This document shows, in pieces, positions 11,301 through 20,640 of a stretch of DNA of 26,010 bases. The notes beneath the pieces are model-generated. The model saw only the letters and a program-made list of their open reading frames with translations, did not search any database and was not told the DNA's origin. Numbering within the stretch: the stretch's first letter is position 1; the number at the start of each line of letters is the position of its first letter. The DNA comes from Priapulus caudatus (taxonomy: Eukaryota > Priapulida > Priapulimorpha > Priapulimorphida > Priapulidae), in NCBI RefSeq assembly GCF_000485595.1, contig NW_014577297.1:255837-281846 (forward strand), in the 5' to 3' direction. Both the position numbers and the translations under genes were made by a program.

Positions 11301-12064
11301 TGAGGTCGGTGGTGCTTCACCCAGGCTGCGACTCACACTTTGTACAGCAGTATGTTCGGGATGCATTCAATTTGAACGAGGACAATCTCGTACTGAAGGC
11401 TAGTCTTTTGTCTATATTCTATTTTTCTTTATTTAAGTAATGCTCAGTGCATTGATTTGAGTCAATGCTGTTTGTCATCATAGAGACCATTATTCCTGCT
11501 GTCTTACTCTTACACTTATACTTACATGTAAGGGGTTGATGGGCTGTAGTAGGCCCCAGAAGTATCCTTCATGGACAGGTGTCTGTTCTATAGAGATGTT
11601 TACTAGCAGGGTTCACTGTACATACAAACCATTGTTGTTATATAATGCAGGGACATTAATTGTAATGTCCGTTTAAACACTGCATTTTTATGTCTGAAAA
11701 TATTATTTTTTGTTTCCAGTTAAGGAATACAAGAGGATGCCTCGTGCCTATCAATAGTGAAATTACACCCAATGAAAAAAGCAGGTGTGAATATCAGGGT
11801 TGCTAATGTGTAATCAGTGATTGATCTAGTATATCTGTAACCCAGTCTGTTAAATATTATAAGTATATATGAGCTTTTGTCATATAAACAGTCATATAAA
11901 TTCATTTAAATGTGTATTTCAGTACCTAATTTGTCCTAACATCACCCATCTTTATAGATACTATACCTTAACATTTGAACTACGTGTGTGTGTATGTGTT
12001 CGTACGTGCATGCGTGCATGTGTGTTAGTGAAAGCCAGATTTAAAATTATGTGTAGTGCAAAAA
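8393..12064 (+). repeat. Tandem duplication, unit B (no transposon)
   Basis: Direct repeat of unit A, about 3.67 kb, starting at 'cggacacacacgcgcacttc' and ending at the 'gcaaaaaa' run. It repeats the foldback, the G-rich 'ggggggggtctctccccag' fragment (10681-10699) and the AT-rich block. Homology to unit A ends only about 29 bp before the splice acceptor at 12091-12092, so the whole duplication would sit within an intron if the exons on both sides belong to one gene. No intact ORF is supported. Confidence 0.92.
9020..10150. repeat. Long imperfect foldback in unit B
   Basis: Second copy of the foldback seen at 1618-2690, with left arm about 9030-9490 and right arm about 9675-10150. The same landmarks recur: 'acaccgttatgccctggcc' on the left and 'ggccggcatcggtgt' on the right, and 'tctggcggcagtaggtt' mirroring the left-arm 'ctactccccccagacg'. 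Sequence differs from copy A mainly by small indels. Confidence 0.8.
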
Positions 12065-12092
12065 AATTTAAAATTTAATTTTTATTTTTCAG

Positions 12093-13770
12093 TCCCTACA
12101 TTCTTGAAGTTTGCAACACATATCAACATAGTGAGTATACTTTCTTTGCGAGTTTACATCGGATCAGATATTCGTTTCTAGAATTGTGTCAAAATAGGGC
12201 ATATATGTCCACGTAACCGACAACTGTGTTTTTAACTGTTTTATGTAGCATTTAGTTTCTGTTTATCCAGTATATAATCAGTACCTCTTCAGAACATTCT
12301 GATAGTGAATTGTCTGAATTAATCTTTACAAATTGACTTGATTTCCCTACTCGGATTATTTAAAGTTATATCTGTTAGAAACATTGCTAGATGCATTCCT
12401 CGTTTTATCTCATGTTTTCGACATGTTTGTGCATTTCATGTTGTAGTCAAACCTATACCCCGGACCCTGCAGACATCCAACTATAATCATACACTGCATA
12501 ATAAGCTACAGAACCTCCTGACTCGGGTGAGCATCACGTGACAGCCAGCACGCATACGGCAAACGTCTCTGCTATATATGGCTAAGGGAATGTTTATCGA
12601 CCAGTTTGAATTAACAACTAACTTGTAAAGCTTTCATTGTCGGACAGGGCTAGCTTTTGATACAGGTTATTAATGGTCATTGCCTGTATGTAGTAAGTAG
12701 TGACAATTGCCAATGTTAATTGTTTTTTCCGTAGACGGAAACATTGTTCCACGTGTATTTGCCTACCACGACTAGTATTGCTCTGAGGGTATTAGTCTGG
12801 TTTCTAACGTACTGCAACAGGGTGCGAAATTAACGCGAGTCCGGAGTCAAATACTCCCTGATTTACTGTCGGATTCCCTGATTTGACATATGCAGGAGTC
12901 CGTGTGACTCCCTGAAAATTCTGATATACTAAAAAGTTTGTTCAAGAGCACGGCCTCACGGAATTACCGTATTTTTTCTAGCAAGTGTCCAAAGAAAATT
13001 TGGCAGACGTGCATCCCATGAATCTTCAAAATGTATGCGTTATTGTTGTTGTGCTTTAGTTTTGAACTTTAGACTGCGGACTCCCTCATTTTGCTACGGA
13101 CTCCCTCTTTTTGAGGGCAGGGAGTCCGTTGTTCAAAAGTTTTTCTAACCCTGCTGCAATTATGTGATAAATTTCCAGGTACAGAGACTGGAGCAGGTGG
13201 CACCAGAACTGAGAAACATTAGAAATAACAATCTTACAGAGGCAAGCTGAGATAAGCTGAGAGATAAGCTGTCATATATTGTTTTCATTAGAATTAGTTC
13301 ACTTCTTTACCAGTCATGCCAGTAGCACAAAGTCTGCATTGTGAAGGTAGCTATAGGAACAAAATGGTTTCCATTGTTTTCGTGATGTTATTGCATAAAC
13401 CTAGATGTATTATTTGAATTCGTAAGTTATGGGTATTTCAGTTGCAGTTGTATTTTATCTTGAGTTTTTACAGGGGTTTTGTGCCATCTAACTCTCACAG
13501 GTTGTGTAGAAAGTAAATTTGATATAGGCCTTTAGTGGCAAACTTTTTTCAATATTTTCCAGGGATTTTAATGGGGATGGGGGGAGGGGGAGAGAATGTT
13601 CTTCAGTAGAAAACACTTGAAAGTTTGTACTAACCCGTTTGCTGCTCTTTTGTTTTCATGAGTAGGAGATGCAAGAGCTGGAGCGGAAGCTGGATTTCTT
13701 GAATAGTCGTATGCGGCAGGCTGACTCTAGCAAGTGGAAGGGGATGTTCAAGCGCAACCCCCTCTGGTGA
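12093..13770 (+). CDS. 3' exons of an unidentified coiled-coil-type protein gene
   Basis: Four exons read in one compatible frame: 12093-12130, 12473-12526, 13179-13241 and 13666-13770 (TGA at 13768-13770). The first enters needing one base; all later junctions are phase 0. Acceptors are TTTATTTTTCAG, CCCTGCAG, AAATTTCCAG and TTTTCATGAGTAG. Donors are GTGAGT, GTGAGC and a non-canonical GCAAGC after exon 3. A perfect TACTAAC branch site sits at 13628-13634, 32 nt before the last acceptor. Encoded pieces include PTFLKFATHINI, then HNKLQNLLTR, VQRLEQVAPELRNIR, EMQELERKLDFLNSRMRQ, and the C-terminus KWKGMFKRNPLW. Regular leucines among charged residues suggest a coiled coil. I do not recognise the protein. 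Upstream exons are missing or lie left of the tandem duplication (possibly 640-713). An acceptor at 12108-12109 would make a shorter phase-0 first exon. Confidence 0.62.
12818..13153. mobile_element. MITE, 336 bp, inserted in an intron
   Basis: Begins CAGGGTGCGAAATTAAC and ends TTCTAACCCTG, giving short imperfect terminal inverted repeats (CAGGGT..GAA against CAGGGTTAGAA). A perfect 6-bp CTGCAA repeat flanks it at 12812-12817 and 13154-13159, consistent with a target-site duplication. Inside, 'gactccct' and its complement 'agtccg' recur many times and form local hairpins, for example around 13098-13125. There is no coding capacity. A CAGGG terminus recalls hAT-type elements, but those usually make 8-bp duplications, so I leave the superfamily open. 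Confidence 0.8.
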
Positions 13771-14265
13771 CACAAGCCAGAGATGCACACTACAAACTCC
13801 AACCCCCTCTGGTGACACATCCCAGAAACATGCATCCAACTGCGACCCCCTCCCCTTCCTCTGGTGACACAAGCCAGAAACACCTGGCTCCAACTGCAAC
13901 CCCCTGTGGTGACGTAAGCCAGAAACACGTGTCCAAGCGCGACCCCTCTTCTGGTGACATAAACCAGAAGCGCACATCCAACTGTGCTTGCCCCATCTGG
14001 TGACACGATCCAGAAATATATGTCCCCAAATTCTACTTCCTCTGGTGGTAAAAGCCAGAAGCATGCATGCCCTACTGCGACCCCTCCTGGTGACGAGAGC
14101 TCAAATTAGCATGGCCAACCACACCCTCTTCTCAAACAAAGAACCAGAATCAACCACATTTAAGGGGAACCAAGGCACACAAGATGTACTGTCGCTGAAG
14201 AGATGTGTGGTGATATCACGTATGATCCGTATGTCCATCTGCAACCCCCTCTGGTGACGCAAGCT
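13757..14265 (+). repeat. Degenerate minisatellite in the 3' UTR, about 45-bp unit
   Basis: The core (g)acccc(ct)ctctggtgacacaagccag recurs near 13757, 13801, 13845, 13898, 13940, 13987, 14031 and 14079, with an outlying copy near 14244. Spacing of most copies is about 42-53 bp. The first copy overlaps the last codons and stop of the upstream gene, so the tail NPLW-stop is itself repeat unit 1. Interspersed 'agaaacatgcatccaactg' sequence completes the unit. The array makes several spurious open frames on both strands. Confidence 0.88.
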
Positions 14266-14960
14266 CGAATTGGATATTGGTAGGAGTGTTAGTCTCAGCT
14301 GGAGCCAATGACATCCAACTGCGACTGGCCAAGCTAGCAAGAGCTGGAACAGTCATGGCTCGCGGCTACCTCGTTTCGTGACACGTCTATAGTCATCTGT
14401 CGGTAACCTTTAGCTCGCATTTTCGTAATTTATTCCGACAGCAAAATCCTAATTGTCATCCATGAAGTCATACATCCATTTTCTTTGATAGCATAATAGG
14501 GATATATAATTATATTTGAATGAAGTCTTAGAGTGAAGAAGTTGGAGATGTAAACGTGAGACGTTAATTTTGTGATGGTAGTTAGTTTTAAGGCATGATG
14601 AAATTGATGTACTGATGTGTTAAAATATTTTCATCTCTTGTTCACTTCCATACTTATTTCGGTATAAAAAGTGCAATATAGCTATAAAAAATATTATTTA
14701 CAATCATGAATTCCTGAAATTATATGTAATTTATTGTTCGTGACGTCATAAAAAAATTACTGTTGTGGGAATATTTGTGTGTATATATAAGTAAAATTAA
14801 ATTTCCACTGTTAGTCACTTCAGTAAAGATTTTGAACATTTGTTATAATATGTTTCTGAAAATCTGAATGATTGCGGTGCACGATAATTATGTTATAACA
14901 CATAGGAGGAAGGGGGGGGGTGTTTATCCATGGAACCGATAATAAAGCTTCTCCGCCACT
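13771..14960 (+). other. Probable 3' UTR with AATAAA poly(A) signal
   Basis: After the TGA at 13768-13770 the sequence holds the minisatellite and then AT-rich DNA. The best poly(A) signal I see is AATAAA at 14941-14946, followed by GT-rich 'ctgttgtgagggtctc'. A poly-G run at 14913-14921 precedes it. Earlier cleavage cannot be excluded. Confidence 0.35.
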
Positions 14961-16408
14961 GTTGTGAGGGTCTCAGGTGACGTGGCTGTTGCTACGTCTT
15001 TCTGCTGGCAGCTGATTCTAATCTATAATTGTTTTCATAAGGAATGTGTGAAATTGTTCTGTGGGGCTCTGACCTACTGGCACTGCAAAACATCTAGAGT
15101 GATTGTTGGCGGCCGCTTCCCTTTCAATTATCTTTACAGTCTCGAAGTCTGAATTGTTTAGCTTTAAGTTTTTCTTTTATATTTGAGTCGTTGCGCAGGG
15201 TTATTTGCTTTCTAGTGAAGATTAAACATTTAATTGGCGAATGAATGATCAATCAACTCTGTTTTTATTTATAGAGGATGATATAGTCTCTTGCTCAAGC
15301 CGAGAGAGAGATTTCATGAAATTTGCAGCGACCCCCTTAAAATTATGTTAACATCAAATTTTGAATTTTATGTAAAATGGTATTTTGGATATTTCTCAAT
15401 GGACTATTGCAGAAGGAGTGAGAATAGCCAGCAAATTTTTGCCACATGTTAAGCAAACTGAGTGGACGCGAAAATAGTCCGCATTCAGGGATATTTCACT
15501 TTATATTTACGCAGTATTTACTGAGGGAAAAACTCGAAAAAAAACTGGCTTAGAAAACAGGTCAACAGCATGTGTCAGCAAAATAGAGAAATTTTTAGGC
15601 AATATAAAGAGACATCAAACTAAATAAAGTAAGGAACGGTAATAACCAATCCCTGATGGGCTTTTTTACCACAAAATTGTTAGGGCCATTAAATCTGAGT
15701 GTAAAAAATTAAATGAATCCGAGTTGTACATTCACAGAGAAATGAGGACATCTTATACATCGGCTACTGCGTCAGAAAATCGAAACAGAGATAAACACGT
15801 TTTCTATGTCACAGTGAGTGATATCTCTGCCTGTGTGGCCAACATGGGTGCCACGCACTGTGAACACTATCTACTGTTAGTACTTCTTACTTGCGCGACA
15901 TATTCCCACTGACTAGCGGAACTGACACCACTTAAATTAGATTAAAATTCTTCTATGGGCACCCTGTAGAATTTGTAAGAATTACGAAGGTTACGACACA
16001 CCAACGATCGCTAATAACTCGCCAAGCACGCGCCACTGCATGACGTCACAGATCTGCGTGTCACCGAAAGCTTGAAAACGCTGTAAAAGTTGACACGCAC
16101 TGGTATATTTGCTAAAGTGAAGTGTGTACAGAGGTGGCCTCTAGGGTAAGCGAGCTGTATAAGAACGAAAAACGAAAATCGCTAAAAATCATGCCGGCAA
16201 TCCCTGGTTACGTGTGCCAGTATCCTTAAGTTTTTCATTTTATAGTTTTGAGTCGTTTTTATAAAATTTTTAACAGGGACTTCTTCCCAGTGGGTCAGTA
16301 CCCATGATTGCACACAAGTGGGGCGAGGCAACGCTGAGGGCAAGGCAAAAATGTTGGTGGGGGGGCGGCAGAAAAGTGTTGTGATTACGTTAGCGCCAAA
16401 TTCCGTAG
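14961..16408. other. No gene recognised
   Basis: AT-rich, apparently unique DNA. Short open frames lack splice or family support. A palindromic CRE-like TGACGTCA occurs at 16041-16048, and several AATAAA motifs (for example near 15622) are scattered without an obvious gene to serve. A G-run lies near 16358-16366, just before the LTR-like repeat. Confidence 0.5.
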
Positions 16409-18010
16409 CACGTAGCGCGAGCACTGGATGGGTGGGGTCGCAGCCTTACGTGCCCCTGGTGGGGATCCGGAAGCTCGTAAAGTTTTTTTAGGCATTTTGA
16501 GGTGAAAAAATCAAAGCCTCTGTATGCTAAACAAGAAATAAAGCACGTTTGTAAGAGCACTTCTGATCCGTAATCCAAAACTTCGTAATTTTTTTACTGT
16601 AGTGTGCGATTTCAGCGTGCGGAATGATGTCCATACAACCAGAGACCCAGTTCAAGCGCAGCAATGGCGAGAGATAAGAGTTCCACCTAGCAACACAGGG
16701 TAGACCCACGTTTTGCCGCCAACGTACATAAGACAAGTCGCGGGAAGAGGGGTCCCTATAGCTACCAACTAGCATGTGGGGTCGGTAAGGGAGTTCGCGC
16801 CTCACCATGTAAATCGGACGAGGCGAGGGAGTTGCACGCGGCCGTAGGCACTGTGGGGGCGGAGCAAGGGCGGGTGCGACGATCTCACGACACTATTACT
16901 GGACCAAAGGAGTTGTATCACCCGTTGCACTGTGTTAATGCGCAGGGTGGGAGTGACAACTGCGCCAGGGTCCCCCTGAGAGCGAGCGAGGGGGCACTGC
17001 CCGCGATCCTCACGTGCAACGCGCGAGCGCGTACCTATATAAAGCGGCCAAGCGAGAAAACTGTAAGAATGCAGTCCGGTCGTACGGACGGCCAACGAAC
17101 GAAGCGAAACTGCGCTTGAGAAAGCGAACGAACGAACGAACGAACGAACGAACACGCTCGTGAGCGAACGATCGCGCTCGAGAGAGCGGCACACAGCCGG
17201 CCGGATACGGAGGGTGGATCCTGGTAAATCCACCGTCCGAGGGAGAGCCACCCACTAGGCAGGACGACGCCCGAGAAGGTATATCTTATACCAGGAGGCG
17301 GTATCAATCGACAAATAATGTAGGCAGCGTATTTGTCAATTATAAGCGCGCCTGCTTTATACGTCCAGAGGAGGGCGGAACCACGCGGAGCTATGCCTAC
17401 CCGGACAGGAGACACCGCTGCCAAACCCACAAACTCGCGGCCGATCCGCGCAGCACAGGACGACGGGAAGACAGACGAAGGAGGCGGCGCCGGTGCTAAA
17501 CAATATTAACACGACCGTAGAAGTAGGGCCCAAGAGTTATCGCTCTAAAGTGTAATAAAGCTAGGACGAGGTAACGTATATACGGATACCATGAGTAATA
17601 TATATATACCTTATCGAACGGATGGTATAATATATACGCTATATTTGAGATACGTGCAGTGACATGTTATTCGTATTTTAGATGAATGAAAACCATCCGT
17701 TGTATAAAGACTATCTAACCGGACTTGCGTTCATTCATCTGGCGGTGTTTCCTTGACTACTGCAGTCACGTCGTACTATATACTTCACGTCCCGGAGCGG
17801 ACAATCGATCCGACCCCCCAATAAATTACACGTGCCTACCCACAGCAACGTGTGAAAGTCCATGTGGCCACCTCTAGGGCCACTACAGTAGTGCGTCAGC
17901 TGTTTGCTAAAATTAAGGCTATCCCACGGAAACTGCCCTGTTTCGCTAAAAATCAAAGGGGACAATCGTAGTGGGGCAAACTGGCAAAAGAGAGCGATAT
18001 TATTTTCCGG
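16409..18010 (+). mobile_element. LTR-like promoter-bearing repeat, copy 1
   Basis: Collinear with 24549-26010, beginning at 'acgtagcgcgagcactgg'. In order it carries 'tgggtggggtcgcagcctta', a CTATATAAAG TATA box at 17036-17045, a (GAAC)n tract at 17125-17153 bordered by CGCT...AGCG hairpins, GGTATAtctTATACC at 17278-17292, a long hairpin at about 17291-17355, a second hairpin at 17617-17701, AATAAA at 17820-17825, and a GTGGCC/GGCCAC hairpin near 17862-17885. A TATA box plus a downstream poly(A) signal within one repeat is the layout of a long terminal repeat, but I could not find TG...CA ends, a primer-binding site or retroviral-type proteins next to it. It may be a solo LTR or another promoter-carrying element. 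Confidence 0.7.
17036..17045 (+). promoter_or_regulatory. TATA box in LTR-like repeat copy 1
   Basis: CTATATAAAG, conserved as CTATATAAGC at 25091-25100 in copy 2. A candidate initiator 'tgcagtccgg' in copy 1, 'atcagtcggt' in copy 2, lies about 30 bp downstream in both, as expected for a polymerase II core promoter. Confidence 0.5.
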
Positions 18011-18197
18011 CAAAATCCGAAGGGTTGTCTTGTCTCACTCAATTATATGAAGAAATTCAAATTAACATAGACTAGGCAAGATTAAAGAGAGCATATCGTT
18101 TTGGGCCTGTGGAAGTCTAAGAATGTAATATTGTCATTGGCTACCTTATGTTTGTGCTGGACTTCTCGCCCTCTCACTCTGACTGGGTCTCTGGCAG
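18011..18197. other. Short unassigned stretch
   Basis: Separates the LTR-like repeat from the GC-rich candidate exon. The last 35 bases are pyrimidine-rich and end in 'gggtctctggcag', a plausible splice acceptor with AG at 18196-18197. Confidence 0.3.
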
Positions 18198-18375
18198 CAT
18201 GGAGCTGACTTGGGGAGTCACTGGGGGGCCGCTTCCAGAGGCGCGGAAGTTATCGGAGGGGGGGGACAAAGACTGTGACTGGGGCGGGCATTTGCCCCCC
18301 ACCCGGGCCATTGCCGCCCTTGGTGGGCCGCCCACTGCAGAGTCTAGCACGGGCTCCATCGACGACTGGAATTAG
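18198..18375 (+). CDS. Candidate terminal coding exon or small ORF, unidentified
   Basis: A GC-rich island in AT-rich surroundings is open from 18148 to the TAG at 18373-18375. If the acceptor at 18196-18197 is used, one base completes a codon, then MELTWGVTGGPLPEARKL begins at 18199 and the C-terminus is TGSIDDWN. Pro/Gly/Ala-rich, with an acidic end. The opposite strand is open over most of the same stretch, as often happens in GC-rich DNA, which weakens the case. No domain is recognised and no upstream exon could be linked. It could also be repeat-derived. Confidence 0.28.
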
Positions 18376-20287
18376 AGAATATTTATAGTTTGAGAAAGAA
18401 AAAAATATAACGTAAATAATAATATTCCCCCCCATATGAGATTTGAAAATGACTCAAGTCTTATACTGCACAGTGGTGCCACTTAGTTCTTATAACAACT
18501 TGTAAATCTGCACTAACATTAGTTATACAGTGGGTTATTAACGTTAGTTGTTGTGTAGTCTATGGTGCGATTATGGCGTATGTTCTCTCTGCGGAGGATG
18601 CTCATCTCGCGTGAGTGCCTCGTCTGTCTAGTTTTAGTTAGTGTGTGGTATTGCGCACGTCGCGGCGGGCGACCGGCGTAGGTGTGTTGTCTGTGTGTAT
18701 GCGCGCTGTTCATGTCCGCTCCGGTCATGTTCTCCTCCATCTACATAATACAACACGATCCGGCGTCCTTGCCTGGAGAACGAATAAGGCGATAAATTAA
18801 TTTGGGTTCAATGTGCTACAACATAGATTTTAAAGCAAATAAGCTGTTTCCTGGTTACCGACGCCATCAGTATTCCGGAGACCACTCGTAGTGCTTTTTA
18901 ACCCCGTGTTCCAGTTTCAATAGGGCACAAGTTTGAATTTCAAGACGATCCCTCTCTACGGCTAGCTCCGGAGACCCCCATTTTCGAATCATAAGCCGGT
19001 TCCAGAGCATTGAGCCACTATTCAATAGCAAACCATTAGTTCCGAGACGACGTCATTTTCAGGTGGCGCGGAGTTAGTTCTTATGAGCCCCCTCCCCCCT
19101 ACCCTCAACTTTTAACTTCGCAGTGCGCCAACATACCAAGATACCTATCCATAATTGGGGTGAGTCACCCCCGCCCCGGGGTTTTCAATCCTTCTGTGTA
19201 TATTGTTTCACCTTGGTATTCCTCTGCAACAATTTTTTTTGTCAGCAATCATTGAGGGCTTTTGATTAGCTAAAACTCCTGAGAGCTTCCCGGACCACTG
19301 CCAAGGGGCACTACAGGGGGCCCCTTGGGGCCGGAATTCACAATCAACGGTTGCGCGCAACGTGTATTGCGCTACACAGAGGTTTCTACGAGTACGTACG
19401 CAAAGCTCGTAGGTGCGATTCATCCAACAGCAGCGTAGCACGCTCCTCATTTTCGTCTTGTATGATTTTTGTGTCTCCAACAACTGCGGGATTGAAAGCT
19501 GACAGCGCGACAGCGTACGCATGCGTTCGTGCGTGTGGCCGTACACGTGGTGCGTCGTGCGTGTGCACATACACGTGTGATGCGAGTGGTATGTCTCACG
19601 TGCGTTGCTTGTCGTACCCGTCACCATGCTGGGGCGTGCTCGTGCCGTGCGTTTGTGTCACGTACTACGTGCGTGTTTTGTGTGCACGTGCAAGTGCGTG
19701 TGCGTGTTGCACGTACTTTCGGCTAAACTACGAACTCGCTTCATAAGCTGAGAGAGACAATGCCTAAGCTTATGCGCAAAAAAAGCGTCAACGGGACGCC
19801 GACCTGCGGCGGTGGTAGTATCGGTACGAGAGTTTTATTTACTTTTTATGTTAGTAGTAATTTTTATTACACTGCTTTTCATGCATAACACTAATGCATG
19901 CTCGCGGGGTATTGCTGGATCACCTGTGAACATTTTCGAGTGGTCACACGCGGCACCTCCGTCAGCGTGCGCGAGTACTATTAAGTCATTAAGCAAGGTT
20001 TACGTAAATTTTAGGCATTGATAGAATCGTCTACAACCTAGGAAACGGCGATCGCTTGGCGTACTGGACGGATAATCGTAACACGCAAATTCACTAATCT
20101 AAATAGCGCTGTGTTGATGAATCGGCAACTATAAGCATCGTCGATTGCGTACACAATGATTACGCAAAATATTTTCGTACGCAGCTTCTTGCGAATAGAC
20201 ATCAATGATCTAACCAGTCCCCGCGCTGGAAGCCGCGCCTGGTCAATGTGCACAGGGCACAGACAGGTATCCAGAGTCTACAGTTTC
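18376..20287. other. No gene recognised; GTGCGT-rich block inside
   Basis: Apparently unique DNA. From about 19515 to 19715 the + strand is rich in GTGCGT, ACGTGC and CACGTG (E-box-like) motifs, an alternating purine-pyrimidine tract. Open frames crossing it are Cys/Val/Arg-rich by composition and are not called. The rest is mixed composition with no clear repeats. Confidence 0.5.
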
Positions 20288-20508
20288 GCCCAAGGGCGTG
20301 TACAGGGGGGGTTGGGCGCCAGTGAGTCGCGGACCCTCCTAACTCGCGGGCAGAAAACGCATCTGAGGGGGTCTGTATGATTTCTAAAGAAAAATGTTTC
20401 CGGGGATGAGCCCGCCCAGACCCCACGCGCGGGTCGCCCAGTGCTCCTGTATCTAGGCCCGCTGCTTTCGCGTTGCCCCCCCCTCTCAAACACTACCACT
20501 GGCGCCGT
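20288..20508. mobile_element. Probable small non-autonomous element with C/G-run termini
   Basis: The left end 'gggcgtgtacaggggggg' (about 20293-20310) and right end 'cccccccctctcaaacacta' (about 20476-20495) are imperfect reverse complements, giving GGNNGTGT(N)CAGGGGGGG-like terminal repeats. The interior is GC-rich, with 'gggtcgcccagtgctcct' toward the right. This architecture resembles MITEs with CAGTGGCG-type ends, seen as 'accactggcgcc' just outside the right end. No target-site duplication was resolved. Confidence 0.4.
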
Positions 20509-20529
20509 CTCTGCCTGCCCATTGAGATT

Positions 20530-20640
20530 GTGAACGATCATTGTCTCAAACTCGCGACCTTGCTAACATGTACGAGGCACTTCAGGCTTTCAACTGTAAA
20601 CACACTGACCACCAAGCGGGGTTGTACCCTGCCGCCGCCA
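20530..20640 (-). repeat. Possible tRNA-derived SINE (minus strand)
   Basis: On the minus strand, an A-box-like GCTTGGTGGTCAGTG (complement of 20603-20617) is followed about 45 nt later by a B-box-like GGTCGCGAGTTTGAGAC (complement of about 20544-20560), as in polymerase III promoters of tRNA-derived SINEs. The spacing is somewhat longer than in typical tRNAs and no cloverleaf folds cleanly, so this is not called as a tRNA gene. Its tail and borders are undefined. Confidence 0.35.

Noticed and set aside
13630-14064. Several open frames on both strands over the 3' UTR
   Set aside because: They are translations of the 45-bp minisatellite, and the + strand already carries the terminal exon and its stop.
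13757-14265. CRISPR-like array
   Set aside because: Units are degenerate throughout, with no distinction between conserved repeat and unique spacer, and the genome is eukaryotic.
18980-19030. tRNA-like A and B box on the minus strand
   Set aside because: The boxes are too close together (about 26 nt) and the B box matches poorly; no cloverleaf.
19351-19746. 131-codon Cys-rich frame
   Set aside because: Composition is driven by the GTGCGT-rich tract; no signal, splice or family support.
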